64,000 nucleotides of DNA, taken from positions 868,001 through 932,000 of the forward strand of contig NC_006177.1 in the NCBI RefSeq assembly GCF_000009905.1, given 5' to 3'. The notes beneath the pieces were generated by a model. The model made no database searches, had not been told where the DNA came from, and saw only the letters and a list, made by a program, of their open reading frames with translations. The translations under genes and the position numbers were made by a program. Source of the DNA: Symbiobacterium thermophilum IAM 14863 (lineage in GTDB: Bacteria > Bacillota > Sulfobacillia > Symbiobacteriales > Symbiobacteriaceae). Positions 31,898 through 41,500 of the stretch are shown in pieces; within the stretch, counting starts at the first letter, position 1; each line of letters starts with the position of its first letter.

Positions 31898-33184
31898 TTA
31901 CCGGAGGCGGTACGGCTCCTGGTTCACCTGCACCATCACGATGTTGCCGTCCTGCTCGATGACCTTGTTCAGGTAGAAGGCCTTGACGCCCGCCCGCTCG
32001 CCCGGGCCGTAGGTCAGGTTCCGGGCCATGATGCCGCTCCAGTCGTTCAGGTTCTCGAGCGCCTGGATGAAGCTCTCGTAGGTGAGGTCGCGGCCGGCGT
32101 CCTCCAGGCCCTTCACCAGCAGCTCGGCGGCGATGAAGCCGGCGGTGCCGTAGGCGTCAGGCAGCTCGCCGTTGTTGTACCGGCCGTAGATCTCCCAGAA
32201 CTTCTGGATGTTGGGGTCGTCGGGGTCGGCCACGGGCACCCAGCCGCCGGCGTAGAGGCCGATGGCCGCCTCGCCCGCGAGGGCCGGCACGTTCACCGGG
32301 TCGGCGTTGACGTAGGAGGTGATGGGCACGGCGGTGACGCCTTGCTTGTGCATCTCCTTCACGATGCCGATGGTCTCCGCCAGGGTGGTCATGATCACCA
32401 CGCCCTCGGCGCCCTTCTGCTTCAGGTTGAGCACCGGGGTGGTGAAGTCCACCGAGCCGGCGTCGTGCGGGGCGTCGTAGACCAGTTCAGCCCCGAGCTC
32501 GCCGATGTAGTCCTTCACGCCCTTCAGGCCCTGCTCACCCATGTCGCTGTTCTGCCAGAGCACGGCGATCTTCTTCAGGCCCAGCTCGTCCACCAGGTAC
32601 TGGGTGAGGATCTTGGCCTCGTCGTAGTTGTTGGGCTGCACCGCGAAGATGTTCTCCTGGGGCGGGTGAGCCGTCTGTTCCACGCCGGTCATCGGGTAGA
32701 TGACGGGGATCCGCTTCTCCACGAAGTAGTCGTAGCTGGCCATGAAGCCGGCGGTGCCCAGGATGGGCGCCAGGGCGAAGACCTTGTCCGACTCCACCAG
32801 CTGCTTGGCGGCCGTCAGGGCCTTGGAGCCGTCGAACTGGTCGTCGATGATGTTCACGATCTCGATCTTCCGGCCGTGGACGCCGCCCTGGTCGTTGACG
32901 TGCTTGATGTAGGCCTCGAAGCCCTTGCGCACCGAGATGCCGATCGGCGCCACGGGGCCGGACTGGGCGGCGAAGCCGCCGACCTTGACGGTGGTGTCGG
33001 TGACGCCCTGGACCTCACGCCGGGGCTGGGTCTCCCCGGACTGTCCGCCCGTCTGCCCGGCCGGCTGGCTGGAGGACGGGCCGGAGGTCTGCCCCGGCGA
33101 CTCCGCCTCGGGCGGCGCCGAGCACCCGGCGATCAGGGCCAGGGAAAGCGCGCAGGCGAGGATCGCAGTGAACCAACGTCTCAC
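31898..33184 (-). CDS. livK: Liv-type ABC substrate-binding lipoprotein
   Basis: 428 residues. MRRWFTAILACALSLALIAGC is a lipoprotein signal (LIAGC), followed by a Gly/Ser/Pro linker to about residue 60 and a type I periplasmic-binding fold: VKVGGFAAQSGPVAPIGISVRKGFEAYIKHVNDQGGVHGRKIEIV, then ALAPILGTAGFMASYDYFVEKRIPVIYPMTG and KKIAVLWQNSDMGEQGLKGVKDYI. These proteins bind branched-chain amino acids, amides or aromatic and aliphatic acids. Being downstream of thiolase and SDR genes, a carboxylate ligand is plausible. Confidence 0.88.
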   Translation of the reverse strand: MRRWFTAILACALSLALIAGCSAPPEAESPGQTSGPSSSQPAGQTGGQSGETQPRREVQGVTDTTVKVGGFAAQSGPVAPIGISVRKGFEAYIKHVNDQGGVHGRKIEIVNIIDDQFDGSKALTAAKQLVESDKVFALAPILGTAGFMASYDYFVEKRIPVIYPMTGVEQTAHPPQENIFAVQPNNYDEAKILTQYLVDELGLKKIAVLWQNSDMGEQGLKGVKDYIGELGAELVYDAPHDAGSVDFTTPVLNLKQKGAEGVVIMTTLAETIGIVKEMHKQGVTAVPITSYVNADPVNVPALAGEAAIGLYAGGWVPVADPDDPNIQKFWEIYGRYNNGELPDAYGTAGFIAAELLVKGLEDAGRDLTYESFIQALENLNDWSGIMARNLTYGPGERAGVKAFYLNKVIEQDGNIVMVQVNQEPYRLR

Positions 33185-33237
33185 GTCTGTCTCCCCCTAT
33201 CTGTGATGGAGATGCGTGCAGGGTGCAGGCGGACCGG

Positions 33238-34416
33238 TCAGGCCCGCTCGACCACCATGGCGATGCCCTGGCCGCCGCCGATGCAGAGGGTCGCCAGGCC
33301 GTACCGGCTCCGCCGCCTCTGCATCTCGTAAAGCAGCGTGACCAGGATGCGGGCGCCCGAGGCCCCTACGGGATGGCCCAGGGCGATGGCGCCGCCGTTG
33401 ACGTTGACCTTGCCGGGGTCCAGTTCCAGCCCCCGGACCACCGCGAGGGCCTGGGCGGCGAAGGCCTCGTTGGCCTCGATCAGGTCCAGCCGGTCGATGG
33501 TCAGTCCCGCCCGGGCCAGGGCCTTCCGGGTGGCCGGGATGGGGCCGGTGCCCATGATCCGGGGCTCCACCCCGGCGGCGGCGTAGCTGCGGATCACCGC
33601 CATGGGCCTGACCCCCAGGGACGCCGCCTTCTCCGCCGACATCACCACCACCGCCGCGGCGCCGTCGTTGATGCCGGAGGCGTTGCCGGCCGTCACGGTG
33701 CCGCCCTCCTTGAAGGCCGGGCGGAGTTTGGCCAGCGCCTCCACCGTGGTGCCGAAGCGCGGGTGCTCGTCGGCGTCCACCACCGTGTCGCCCTTGCGGC
33801 CGGGCACGGTCACCGGCACGATCTCCTCCCGGAACCTGCCGGCCTTGATCGCCGCCTCCGCCTTCTGCTGGGAGGCGGCGGCGAAGGCGTCCTGGTCCTC
33901 CCGGCTGATGCCGAACTGCTCGGCGATGTTCTCGGCGGTGAGCCCCATGTGGACGTGCTCCCAGCCGCAGGTCAGGGCGTCCGCGATCATCGAGTCCACC
34001 AGCTGGCCGTGGCCCATCCGGTAGCCGAACCGGGCCCGGGGCACCAGGTAGGGGGCCCCGGACATCGACTCCTGGCCGCCGGCCACCACCACGTCGGCAT
34101 CCCCGAGCATGATCGCCTGGGCGGCCAGGGCCACCGCCTTCAGGCCGGAGCCGCAGACCTTGTTGACGCCGGTCACCGGCACCGTGTAGGGGATCCCGGC
34201 CTTCAGGCTCGCGATCCGGGCAGGGTGTTGCCCCTCCCCGGCCTCCAGCACCTGGCCGATGATCACCTCATCCACCTGCTCGCCGCGGATCCCGGCCCGG
34301 CGCAGCGCCTCGGCGATGGCGGCCGCGCCCAGCTCGTAAGACTTCACGGTCGACAGCGCGCCGCCCAGGCTGCCGATGGGGGTGCGCACCGCCGACACGA
34401 TCACCGCTTCCCGCAT
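33238..34416 (-). CDS. Acetyl-CoA acetyltransferase / thiolase
   Basis: 392 residues. Acyl-enzyme Cys in [19 protein letters not shown], His in [20 protein letters not shown], and second Cys in [19 protein letters not shown]: all three thiolase motifs are intact. It could run degradatively (acetoacetyl-CoA to two acetyl-CoA) or biosynthetically. ATG 34416 is best, eight bases after GGGAGG. It follows the SDR gene by 18 bp, suggesting consecutive steps on a 3-hydroxy/3-keto acyl-CoA. Confidence 0.93.
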   Translation of the reverse strand: MREAVIVSAVRTPIGSLGGALSTVKSYELGAAAIAEALRRAGIRGEQVDEVIIGQVLEAGEGQHPARIASLKAGIPYTVPVTGVNKVCGSGLKAVALAAQAIMLGDADVVVAGGQESMSGAPYLVPRARFGYRMGHGQLVDSMIADALTCGWEHVHMGLTAENIAEQFGISREDQDAFAAASQQKAEAAIKAGRFREEIVPVTVPGRKGDTVVDADEHPRFGTTVEALAKLRPAFKEGGTVTAGNASGINDGAAAVVVMSAEKAASLGVRPMAVIRSYAAAGVEPRIMGTGPIPATRKALARAGLTIDRLDLIEANEAFAAQALAVVRGLELDPGKVNVNGGAIALGHPVGASGARILVTLLYEMQRRRSRYGLATLCIGGGQGIAMVVERA

Positions 34417-34434
34417 GGCCGGCACCTCCCGGGG

Positions 34435-35175
34435 CTACATGTACACGCCGCCGTTGCAGTCGATCACGGCGCCGGTCATGTAGTGGGCCCGGGGCGAGGC
34501 CAGCACCCCCGCCCAGTAGGCGATGTCCTCGGGCTTGGCCCAGTAGCCCACGGGGATGGAGGCGGTGATCTTCGCCTTCTGCTCCTCGGGGTAGCCCATC
34601 ATCATGTCGGTCATGATGTACCCCGGCGCCAGGGCGTTCACGGTGACGCCGTAGCGGGCCATCTCGACGGCCACCTCCTTGGTCAGGCCGATGACACCGG
34701 CCTTGGAGGCGGCGTAGTACGGCGTGCCGAAGACGCCCGTGCGGCCCACGTAGGAGGCGATGTTGATCACCCGTCCCCAGCGCCGTTCCCGCATGGCGGG
34801 GGTGAAGGCCTTCAGGCAGTTGAAGGTCCCGGTGAGGTTCACGTCGATCACCAAGTCCCAGTCGGCCTTGCTGGATTTCCGCATGGTGCCGTCCCGGTTC
34901 ACGCCGGCGTTGTTCACCAGGATGTCGACCTGGCCCACTTCCGCGGCCATCCGGTTCACCTGTTCCTCGTCGTTGACGAAGGCGGGGTAGAAGCGGGCCT
35001 TGACGCCCAGGGCCTGGGCCGCGGCCACCGTCTCGGCGGCCACCTCAGCCATGTCCGGAACGTCGTTCACGATCACGTCCGCGCCCCGGGCCGCCATCTC
35101 CAGCGCAATGGCCCGTCCCAGTCCGCGGGCGGCCCCGGTCACCAGGGCAACCTTGCCGGTGAGTTCCCGTTCCAT
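34435..35175 (-). CDS. SDR-family 3-oxoacyl/acetoacetyl-CoA reductase (FabG/PhaB-like)
   Basis: 246 residues. NAD(P) motif VALVTGAARGLGRAIALEMA, NNAGVNRDGTMRKS, catalytic Ser region VINIASYVGRTGVFG and YYAASKAGVIGLTKEVAVE (YxxxK), C-terminal GAVIDCNGGVYM. It interconverts 3-hydroxyacyl and 3-oxoacyl thioesters. The NRDGTMRKS loop is common in PhaB acetoacetyl-CoA reductases. Between a 57-residue gene and the thiolase gene in one operon. Confidence 0.88.
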   Translation of the reverse strand: MERELTGKVALVTGAARGLGRAIALEMAARGADVIVNDVPDMAEVAAETVAAAQALGVKARFYPAFVNDEEQVNRMAAEVGQVDILVNNAGVNRDGTMRKSSKADWDLVIDVNLTGTFNCLKAFTPAMRERRWGRVINIASYVGRTGVFGTPYYAASKAGVIGLTKEVAVEMARYGVTVNALAPGYIMTDMMMGYPEEQKAKITASIPVGYWAKPEDIAYWAGVLASPRAHYMTGAVIDCNGGVYM

Positions 35176-35198
35176 CTGCGATCACACCTCGGCTTTCG

Positions 35199-35372
35199 TT
35201 ACTCGCCCTCCGTCTTGCCGGAGAGCTGCAGGCAGTGCTCCATGAAGGCCAGCGCTTCCTCCAGCCGGAGGCAGCGCATCTCCTGGCCGGACTGCACGTG
35301 GCGCACCAGGACCCGGAGCGGCGGTCCGGTGAGCCGAACCACAAACGAGGCGATCCAGGGCTGTTCCGTCAC
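35199..35372 (-). CDS. Small conserved-looking protein, 57 residues, unknown
   Basis: GTG start at 35372 with GGAGG nine bases upstream, 16 bp after the hydrolase stop and 23 bp before the SDR start, so clearly part of the operon. It reads MTEQPWIASFVVRLTGPPLR, then VLVRHVQSGQEMRCLRLEEALAFMEHCLQLSGKTEGE: a beta-strand-rich first half, then an amphipathic helix ending in a charged tail. Codon use and GC at third positions match the neighbours. No recognised domain. The RxVQSGQEMRCxxLEEALAFME pattern could be a small regulatory or complex-forming subunit; that is a guess. Confidence 0.7.
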   Translation of the reverse strand: MTEQPWIASFVVRLTGPPLRVLVRHVQSGQEMRCLRLEEALAFMEHCLQLSGKTEGE

Positions 35373-35388
35373 GGCGCTCCGCCTCCGA

Positions 35389-36192
35389 TCACGCCAGAAG
35401 CGCCTGGCGCAGGAAGTCCAGGGCCGTCCGGGAGAACAGGTCGACCTGCTCCAGGAACATGCAGTGGCCGGCCTCCGGCAGCACCACGACCCGGCTGCCC
35501 GGGATCCGCTGCTCCAGGGCTCGGCTGTAGCGGAGCGGCGTGAGCACGTCCTCGTCGCCGGTCATGAGCAGCGTCGGGCAGGTGATGTTCGCGGCCTGGA
35601 CCAGCGCGTCGTGGTCCATCGCGCCCCGGATCAGGTGAAGCACGGCGTGGGCTGGCAGGGCGGTACCCTTCTCCCGCCAGGGGCGGAGCGCCTCGTAGTG
35701 CCGGTTGAGGAAGGTGGCGCCCCAGATCCAGGCGACGGAGACATCGAACCGCAGCGGCCCGCCGCCGGCCTCCATGGCCCGGAGCCAGGAGTTCAGCTTC
35801 ACCTGCATGGCGGTGTCGGCCGCGCCGTAGCCGTTGGCCAGCACCAGGGCCGAGACGCGTTCGGGCCACCGGCCGGCGAAGCTGAGGGCCACGCAGGCGC
35901 CGCTGGAGACGCCGAGCAGGGCGGCCTTCTCCACGCCCAGTCCGTCCAGCAGCCCCTTCAGGTCGTCGGCGTGAAGCCGAGGCGTGTAGGGGCCGTCGTC
36001 CGGCTTCTCGCTTGCGCCCTGACCGCGGCAGTCGTAGGTGAGCACCCGGAAGTACGGGGTGAAGTGAGGCAGGTGGCCGTTCCAGCTGCTCAGGTCGGTG
36101 AGCAGGCCGTTGATGAGGACCAGCACCGGGCCGTCCTCCTGCCCCCGCCACTGGTAGTGGAGCGTGATCCCGTTGGCGCGAATCTCAGGCAT
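35389..36192 (-). CDS. Alpha/beta hydrolase
   Basis: 267 residues. Oxyanion strand region LVLINGLLTDLSSWNGHLPHF, DCRGQGASEKPDD, nucleophile elbow LLGVSSGACVALSFAG (G-V-S-S-G), acid TGDEDVLTPLRYS, and base His in LPEAGHCMFLEQVDLF. Close in layout to 3-oxoadipate enol-lactonases and ring-cleavage hydrolases (MPEIRANGITLHYQWRG start). Start ATG 36192. It lies between the KAS III-like gene and the 57-residue gene. Thioesterase, lactonase or C-C hydrolase activity are all possible. Confidence 0.85.
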   Translation of the reverse strand: MPEIRANGITLHYQWRGQEDGPVLVLINGLLTDLSSWNGHLPHFTPYFRVLTYDCRGQGASEKPDDGPYTPRLHADDLKGLLDGLGVEKAALLGVSSGACVALSFAGRWPERVSALVLANGYGAADTAMQVKLNSWLRAMEAGGGPLRFDVSVAWIWGATFLNRHYEALRPWREKGTALPAHAVLHLIRGAMDHDALVQAANITCPTLLMTGDEDVLTPLRYSRALEQRIPGSRVVVLPEAGHCMFLEQVDLFSRTALDFLRQALLA

Positions 36193-36269
36193 GTGCTCGC
36201 CTCCCCATCTCGGGCGGTTCCGCCCGTACGTGCGCGATCGGCCCGGCTCTCGGCTGCCCGGCCGGGGGT

Positions 36270-37322
36270 TCAGCCGGCGGCCTGCTTGCGCGCCCGGGTG
36301 GCCCCGACCGGCCCCCACTCGATGGCCGTGGCGCCCCAGGCGTAGCCGACGCCCGCGCTCACCCCCACCACCAGGTCGCCGTCCCGGATCAGCCCCCGCT
36401 CCAGGGCGAGGTGGATGGAGAGGATCTGGTCGATCTGGCCGATGTGGCCGTACTCCTCCAGGTAGATCGCCCGGTCGACGGGGATGCCGAGCTGCTCGAT
36501 CAGGGCCTGGTGGGCCGAGCGCTTCATGTGCAGGATCGCCAGGTAGTCGATGTCCTGGGTCCGGTAGCCGCCCTGCGCGCAGACCCGGCTGACCACCTCC
36601 ACCCAGCGCTGGGTCGACACGGCGTTGAGCCGGGTCTTCATGTACTCCACGTCGAACACGTCCAGCTGGTAGAGCGAGTCGTCGTGGTTGTGGAGGCCGG
36701 CCAGCGTCCCGCCCCCGCGGACGCCCACCGTCTCGGAGAGCGAGCCGTCCACGATGATCTCCGAGCCCACCACCCGGTTGCGGCCGTAATTCTTGCGGAG
36801 CAGCATCGCCCCGCCGCCGGCTCCGAGGTTGTACATGAAGGAGACCCGGGGGTTGGCGTAGTTGATGTAGTCCACGTTCCGGTAGCCGCCGGCCAGCAGG
36901 AGGGTGTTCACCCGGTCGTCGCTGAGCATCAGCGCCTGGGCCAGCTTCATGCCCAGCACCCAGGTGCCGCACCGCAGCTGGGCGTCAAAGGCCCAGGCGT
37001 TGTGCGCGCCCACCGCGTGCGCCGTCTTGATGCCGGCGGTCCACAGCTGGTACTCCTTGTACTCCTCGCCGATGTAGATCACCAGGTCGATGGCGGCCGG
37101 GTCAATGCCGGCCCGCTCGATGCACTGCTGCGCGGCCCGGATGCCCATGGCCGCCGTGCCGTCGTCGGGGCCGGGGATGGGCTTGCGCAGGATGCCCATC
37201 TTCTGCTTCACCACGTCCAGCGGCACGCCCGACCGGTCGGCGATCTCCTCGGCGGTCATGTAGCGGTCCGGGATGTAGATGCCGGTGCTGACCACACCGA
37301 CGTGGGGCTGAGTCGTGGTCAT
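36270..37322 (-). CDS. KAS III / HMG-CoA synthase-like thiolase-fold enzyme
   Basis: 350 residues. The thiolase fold is seen in VGVVSTGIYIPDRYMTAEEIADRSG, candidate nucleophile Cys118 in AQLRCGTWVLGMKLA, His265 in YLAILHMKRSAHQAL, and YGHIGQIDQ, where KAS III enzymes normally have YGN: His293 replaces the catalytic Asn. LLLAGGYRNVDYINY and LGAGGGAMLLRK are also family features. FabH proper condenses acetyl-CoA with malonyl-ACP; the altered third residue and catabolic context suggest another acyl-CoA condensation or thioester reaction. It is the first gene of the operon behind the 21-bp element. ATG 37322. Confidence 0.75.
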   Translation of the reverse strand: MTTTQPHVGVVSTGIYIPDRYMTAEEIADRSGVPLDVVKQKMGILRKPIPGPDDGTAAMGIRAAQQCIERAGIDPAAIDLVIYIGEEYKEYQLWTAGIKTAHAVGAHNAWAFDAQLRCGTWVLGMKLAQALMLSDDRVNTLLLAGGYRNVDYINYANPRVSFMYNLGAGGGAMLLRKNYGRNRVVGSEIIVDGSLSETVGVRGGGTLAGLHNHDDSLYQLDVFDVEYMKTRLNAVSTQRWVEVVSRVCAQGGYRTQDIDYLAILHMKRSAHQALIEQLGIPVDRAIYLEEYGHIGQIDQILSIHLALERGLIRDGDLVVGVSAGVGYAWGATAIEWGPVGATRARKQAAG

Positions 37323-37393
37323 GGGCTGCACCTCACCGTGTGTGCTTTCTGAAACGCCTCGCACCGATGGTCTTACCCCCAACGTAAGGGGCC

Positions 37394-37425
37394 GGAGTCA
37401 CCGGGCTGTTACACGGGAGTCACCA
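37394..37425. promoter_or_regulatory. Regulatory element upstream of the KAS III operon: 21-bp repeat plus extra half
   Basis: 37405-37425 is identical to 38474-38494 (core CACGGGAGTCACCA). In addition GGAGTCACC occurs twice here at a 22-bp interval (37394-37402 and 37416-37424), two helical turns apart. It lies 83-103 bp before the KAS III-like start codon. A binding site for the neighbouring AfsR/MalT-type regulator is the natural interpretation. Confidence 0.6.
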
Positions 37426-37579
37426 AAACGAATGAGGACCCGCTCATCCGGTAGGAGGAGAAGGTCCTCGTTCTGGGAGAGTATGGATAGGGCCGGCGAG
37501 CGGCCCCGGGGGCCGGTCGGACTCGGATCGGAGCGCCCTGAGGAATGCCTGTCCGGCGGCGAGCGGCCCTACAGCAGGA

Positions 37580-37605
37580 GGAGCACCCCTGGCGCGGGGT
37601 GCTCC
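37580..37605 (-). terminator. Terminator hairpin after the second alpha/beta hydrolase gene
   Basis: 10-bp perfect stem GGAGCACCCC (37580-37589) with GGGGTGCTCC (37596-37605), 11 bp past the stop codon on the minus strand. No T tract. The rest of the 294-bp gap to the KAS III gene (37323-37616) holds only the promoter elements. Confidence 0.6.
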
Positions 37606-37616
37606 ACGCGTAGTCG

Positions 37617-38396
37617 CTACAGCTGAATGCCGAAGAACTCGATCAACCGTTTCGCCAGTCGCTCGGGCGCCTCCACCGGGGCCGAGTGACCGACCTCCGG
37701 CCAGACCTCCAGCTGGGCGCCCGGGATCTGGTTCCGGGTCCGCTCCATCATGTCCAGCGTGACCAGGCCGTCCTGCCGGCCGTAGAGGATGAGGGTTGGC
37801 ACCCGCAACCCGCCCACCTGCTCCACCAGGTTCATCCCGTCCAGGGCGCGGCCGTTGGGGATCAGGGCGCCGGCCGACTTCTGCACCGACTCCTCCAGCA
37901 CCGCCTGGTAGAACTCGTCCCTGGGGGCGGTGGGCATCATCAGGGCGAGGGCGGCCTTCAGGAGTTCCGGCGCCTTCACCGCCGCCTCCAGCTGCGCGTA
38001 CCGCTCCGGTGGCGTCACCAGCCCTTCGGCCGGCGCCGAGTTGATCAGCACCAGCCGTTCCACCAGGTCGGGGTGGGCGACCGCCAGCTGCATGGCGACC
38101 CCGCCCCCCAGCGAGTGGCCGACCACGAAGCAACGCTGGACGCCCATGGCTTGGGTGAACTGGTACACGTCCTCGGCCAGGTCGGCGATGGACCAGGGGG
38201 GCGCCGGCTTGTCGCTGTCGCCGCAGCCCCGGAGGTCGGGGGCGAGCGTCCGGACGTGCCCGGGCAGGTGCGCCATCACCCGCTCCCACCAGAGAGAAGA
38301 GGCGGTGTTGCCGTGGATCAGCAGGACCGTCTGCCCTCCGTGGCCACGTTCGCGGTAGAAGAGGCGGAGGCCGCTCGGAAGCGTTACCGTAGCCAT
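37617..38396 (-). CDS. Alpha/beta hydrolase (second copy type)
   Basis: 259 residues. VLLIHGNTASSLWWERVMAHLPG (oxyanion region), APDLRGCGDSDKPAPPW, nucleophile FVVGHSLGGGVAMQLA, acid LYGRQDGLVTLDMM, base His VWPEVGHSAPVEAPERLAKRLIEFF. Only loosely similar to the other hydrolase at 35389, so probably a different substrate (haloperoxidase/epoxide hydrolase/lactonase-like group). ATG 38396. It has its own upstream copy of the 21-bp element and a terminator, hence a one-gene unit controlled in parallel with the KAS III operon. Confidence 0.87.
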   Translation of the reverse strand: MATVTLPSGLRLFYRERGHGGQTVLLIHGNTASSLWWERVMAHLPGHVRTLAPDLRGCGDSDKPAPPWSIADLAEDVYQFTQAMGVQRCFVVGHSLGGGVAMQLAVAHPDLVERLVLINSAPAEGLVTPPERYAQLEAAVKAPELLKAALALMMPTAPRDEFYQAVLEESVQKSAGALIPNGRALDGMNLVEQVGGLRVPTLILYGRQDGLVTLDMMERTRNQIPGAQLEVWPEVGHSAPVEAPERLAKRLIEFFGIQL

Positions 38397-38473
38397 GTGA
38401 GTCCCTCCCGTCAGCGGGAAATGCTGATGCGACTGCGACAAGGCGGCGTCGCTGCCGCGCATTGTCGCACCAT

Positions 38474-38494
38474 GCTGTTACACGGGAGTCACCA
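38474..38494. promoter_or_regulatory. 21-bp repeat upstream of the second alpha/beta hydrolase gene
   Basis: Identical over 21 bp to 37405-37425 (core CACGGGAGTCACCA). It sits in the 110-bp gap between the regulator stop codon and the hydrolase start, 77-98 bp before that start, a spacing close to that at the KAS III operon. Confidence 0.6.
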
Positions 38495-38506
38495 TTCAGA
38501 CGACGG

Positions 38507-41500
38507 CTACGGATCGCCGCCTTCGGGGGCGTGCGCCGCGCTCCGGCGAATGCGCTCGTAGAGCCGGGTGGTGCTGGCCATCGGCCCTACGCCCAGTTCC
38601 CTGCGCAGGCTCTGCACGCACTTTTCATAGGTGCGCAGGGCCATCGCCCGGTTGCCGAGCCGGAAGTGGCTGTGCATGAGGAGCCGGTAGGCCTCCTCCC
38701 AGCAGGGGTCGCAGGCCAAAATCCGCTCGCAGAGCCGCACGCACTGCTCGTACCCGCCGTGCCGGGCCGCGTCCTGCGCCAGCCACTCGAGCGCCCGCAG
38801 GTAGAGCACCTGCAGCCGCTCCCGTTCCTCGGAGCACCAGTCTTCGTACCGCAGCTCGGCCAGGAACTCCCCCTGGTAGAGCTCGACGGCCTGGCTCAGG
38901 GTATCCCGGGCCTGGTCCTCCTGCCGCCGCTCCGCCAGGGCGAGCCCTTCGGCGGCCAGCCGTTCGAACTCGTCGGCGTCCAGCCAGTAGCCGGAGTGGG
39001 GGTTGAGGCCGTAAGCCAGCCCCTCCCGCACGATGTAGAAGGAATCGGCGCGGGCGGGCCGGTCCGGCTCCAGGGCCGAGAGCAGGGCGTTGAGCGCCAC
39101 CCGGAAGTCCCGCTGGGCGGTCTCGGGATCGGCGTCCGGCCAGAGCAGGTCCAGGATCTGCTCCCGCTGCAGCAGCCTGCCCCGGTGGGTGATGAACAGC
39201 TGGAGCAGCTGCCGCGCCTTCTCCCGCCGCCACTCCCGGCGGGTGATCTCCTGCCGCCCCCGCCATGCCTGGAAGGCGCCCAGGGTCCGCAGCCGGAGGG
39301 TGTAGCCGGGGTGGTGCTCCGGGTCCGTCATGCCGATCTCGGCGAGGAGCCGGGTGGCGTAGGCGGGATGGATGCCCCGCCGGCGGGCTTCCTGCAGGAG
39401 CGGCACCAGCGCCTGCGGGTCCTGGGGACCGAACAGGGTCCGGCGGGTGAAGAGGTAGCCGTAGCCGTGCTCCTGCGCCGCGGCGAGGGCGGACTCCATC
39501 GAGGCGGCAAAGCCGGCCCAGTCTCGCTGCCGGTGGGCCAGCAGCGCCTGCCAGACCCGGGCCAGGGCGAGGCCGTACGGATCGCCGGTCGCGGCGAACT
39601 CCTTCTCGGCTTCCCGCAGGTACCCCTCCGCCTCGGTGCGCCCGAGGGCGGCGGCGGAGGAGCCCAGGCTGAGGAGCGCGTAGCCGTGGAACCACTGGTC
39701 GCAGGCCGCGCGGGCGATCCGGGCCGACTCCAGGCCGTAATGCTCCGCCTGCGCCCAGTTGCCGGCCCGGTGGCCGTAGAACAGGGCGAGGCCGGCCAGC
39801 GGCTCTGCCTTGCCGCGGGTGACGTTGATCTCGTCCATCAGGGCGATGGCGGCCTGGTACTCCGCGGCCACTGCCTCGTCCGGGGCGTGGGGGTCCAGCT
39901 GCAGGGCGTGTGCGCGGCGCATCAGGCCGACGCCTTCCACGAAGGGCGACCGCTTCTCCTTGCCCAGGCGGATGCCCTCTTCCGCGCCCGTCCGGGTGAG
40001 CCGCGTGTCGCCCATGAGGGCGGCGATGTACGAGATCAGGAGCGGGACCTCCCGGTGGGCGCGGCTGGCGCCGGCCAGCCCCTGCCGGGCGAGCCGCTCC
40101 AGGATCCGCATCGCCTCGGCCAGCCGGCCCGTGCGCAGCAGGGACCGGACTTCCAGGAGATCGTCCACCGGGGCGCCGGTGCTGGCAGCCGCCATGCTGG
40201 CGAAGCGGGCGGCGTTCTCGGGCCGGCCCCGGTTGGTTTCGTTTTCCGCCAGGAGGGCCATCAGGTCGGCCCGCTCCCGGTCGGTGAGGGCATGGGCGAG
40301 CCGCTGCGCCTCGACCAGGGCGTCGTCGGCCTTGCCGGGGGAGATGGTGTCCAGGTAGACCCGGGCCTCGCCCATCAGGGCAAGGCACCGCCCGCGGTCG
40401 TCACCCAGCACCGCGTACTTTTCCGCGGCCTGGCCGTAATAGGCCAGCGCCTCGTCGAAGCGGCTGGTGAGCCGGGCGACGTCGCCGCAGCGCAGGAGCA
40501 GCGCGGGGAACCGGCTGTACGTCTCCTGAGGAAGGCGCGCCAGGAAGGCGCCCAGCGCTTCCACCCGCCCGGCTTCGATCATGCCGTCGGCGGCCTGCAG
40601 GATGGCGTCCGCGGCCTGGTCGAACTCGCCCACCTCCGCGAAGTGGTGGGCCGCGGTCTCGGCGCTGCCTGCGGCCAGGTAGTACCGGGCGGCAGCCAGG
40701 TGGTGGGTCCGCCAGGACGCGGGATCCTGCCGGGCCTGCTCCCGCAGGAACTGGTGGAACAGCTGGTGGTAGCGGAACTCCCCGTCGCCCACCGCCTGCG
40801 TGAACAGGCCGCTTTCCTCCAGCGCGGCCAGCACCCGTTCGCTGTCCCCCTCGCCGGTCAGGTGGTCGCAGGCGCGCGGGTGCAGCCGCTCCAGGACGCA
40901 CGTGGTGAGCAGGAAGCGGCGGATGAAGGGGCGCTGGCGGTCCAGCACCTCGTGGGCCAGGTAGTCGAAGAGCGTGTCCAGGTTCTTGGGCTGCCCCTCC
41001 CAGAAGTCCTGGAGGGACGAGCCCTTGCGCAGCCCCTGCCAGGCCAGCTGCAGGGCGATGATCCAGCCCTCGGTCCGCGCAGCCAGCGCCGCGGTCTGCT
41101 CGTCGGTCAGCCGGATGCCGTACTGGTCGAGGAAGAGCTCCTCCACTTCGGCTGGGGTGAAGGCCAGATCCTTCTCCGACAGCTCCACCACGTCGGCCAA
41201 GGCCCGCCACCGGGGCAGGCCGCTGAGCGGCGGGCGCCGGCGGGTGGCCAGCGCCAGGTGGACGTGGTGCGGCATGTGCTCGATGAACTGCTCGACCAGC
41301 GCCACGATCTGGGGGTTCTCGTCCACGTGGTGGAAGTCGTCCAGGACGACCAGGAGTTCCTGCCCGGCATGCCCGTGCAGGTCCGCGGTCAGGGCGTCCA
41401 CCACCTGCGTCCAGGGCCGGTGGGGCCCCGCGGCGGACTGCAGCAGCGCCGCGGCTCGCTCGCCCAGGCCGGGGACCGCGGCGTTCACAGCGTGGATCAG

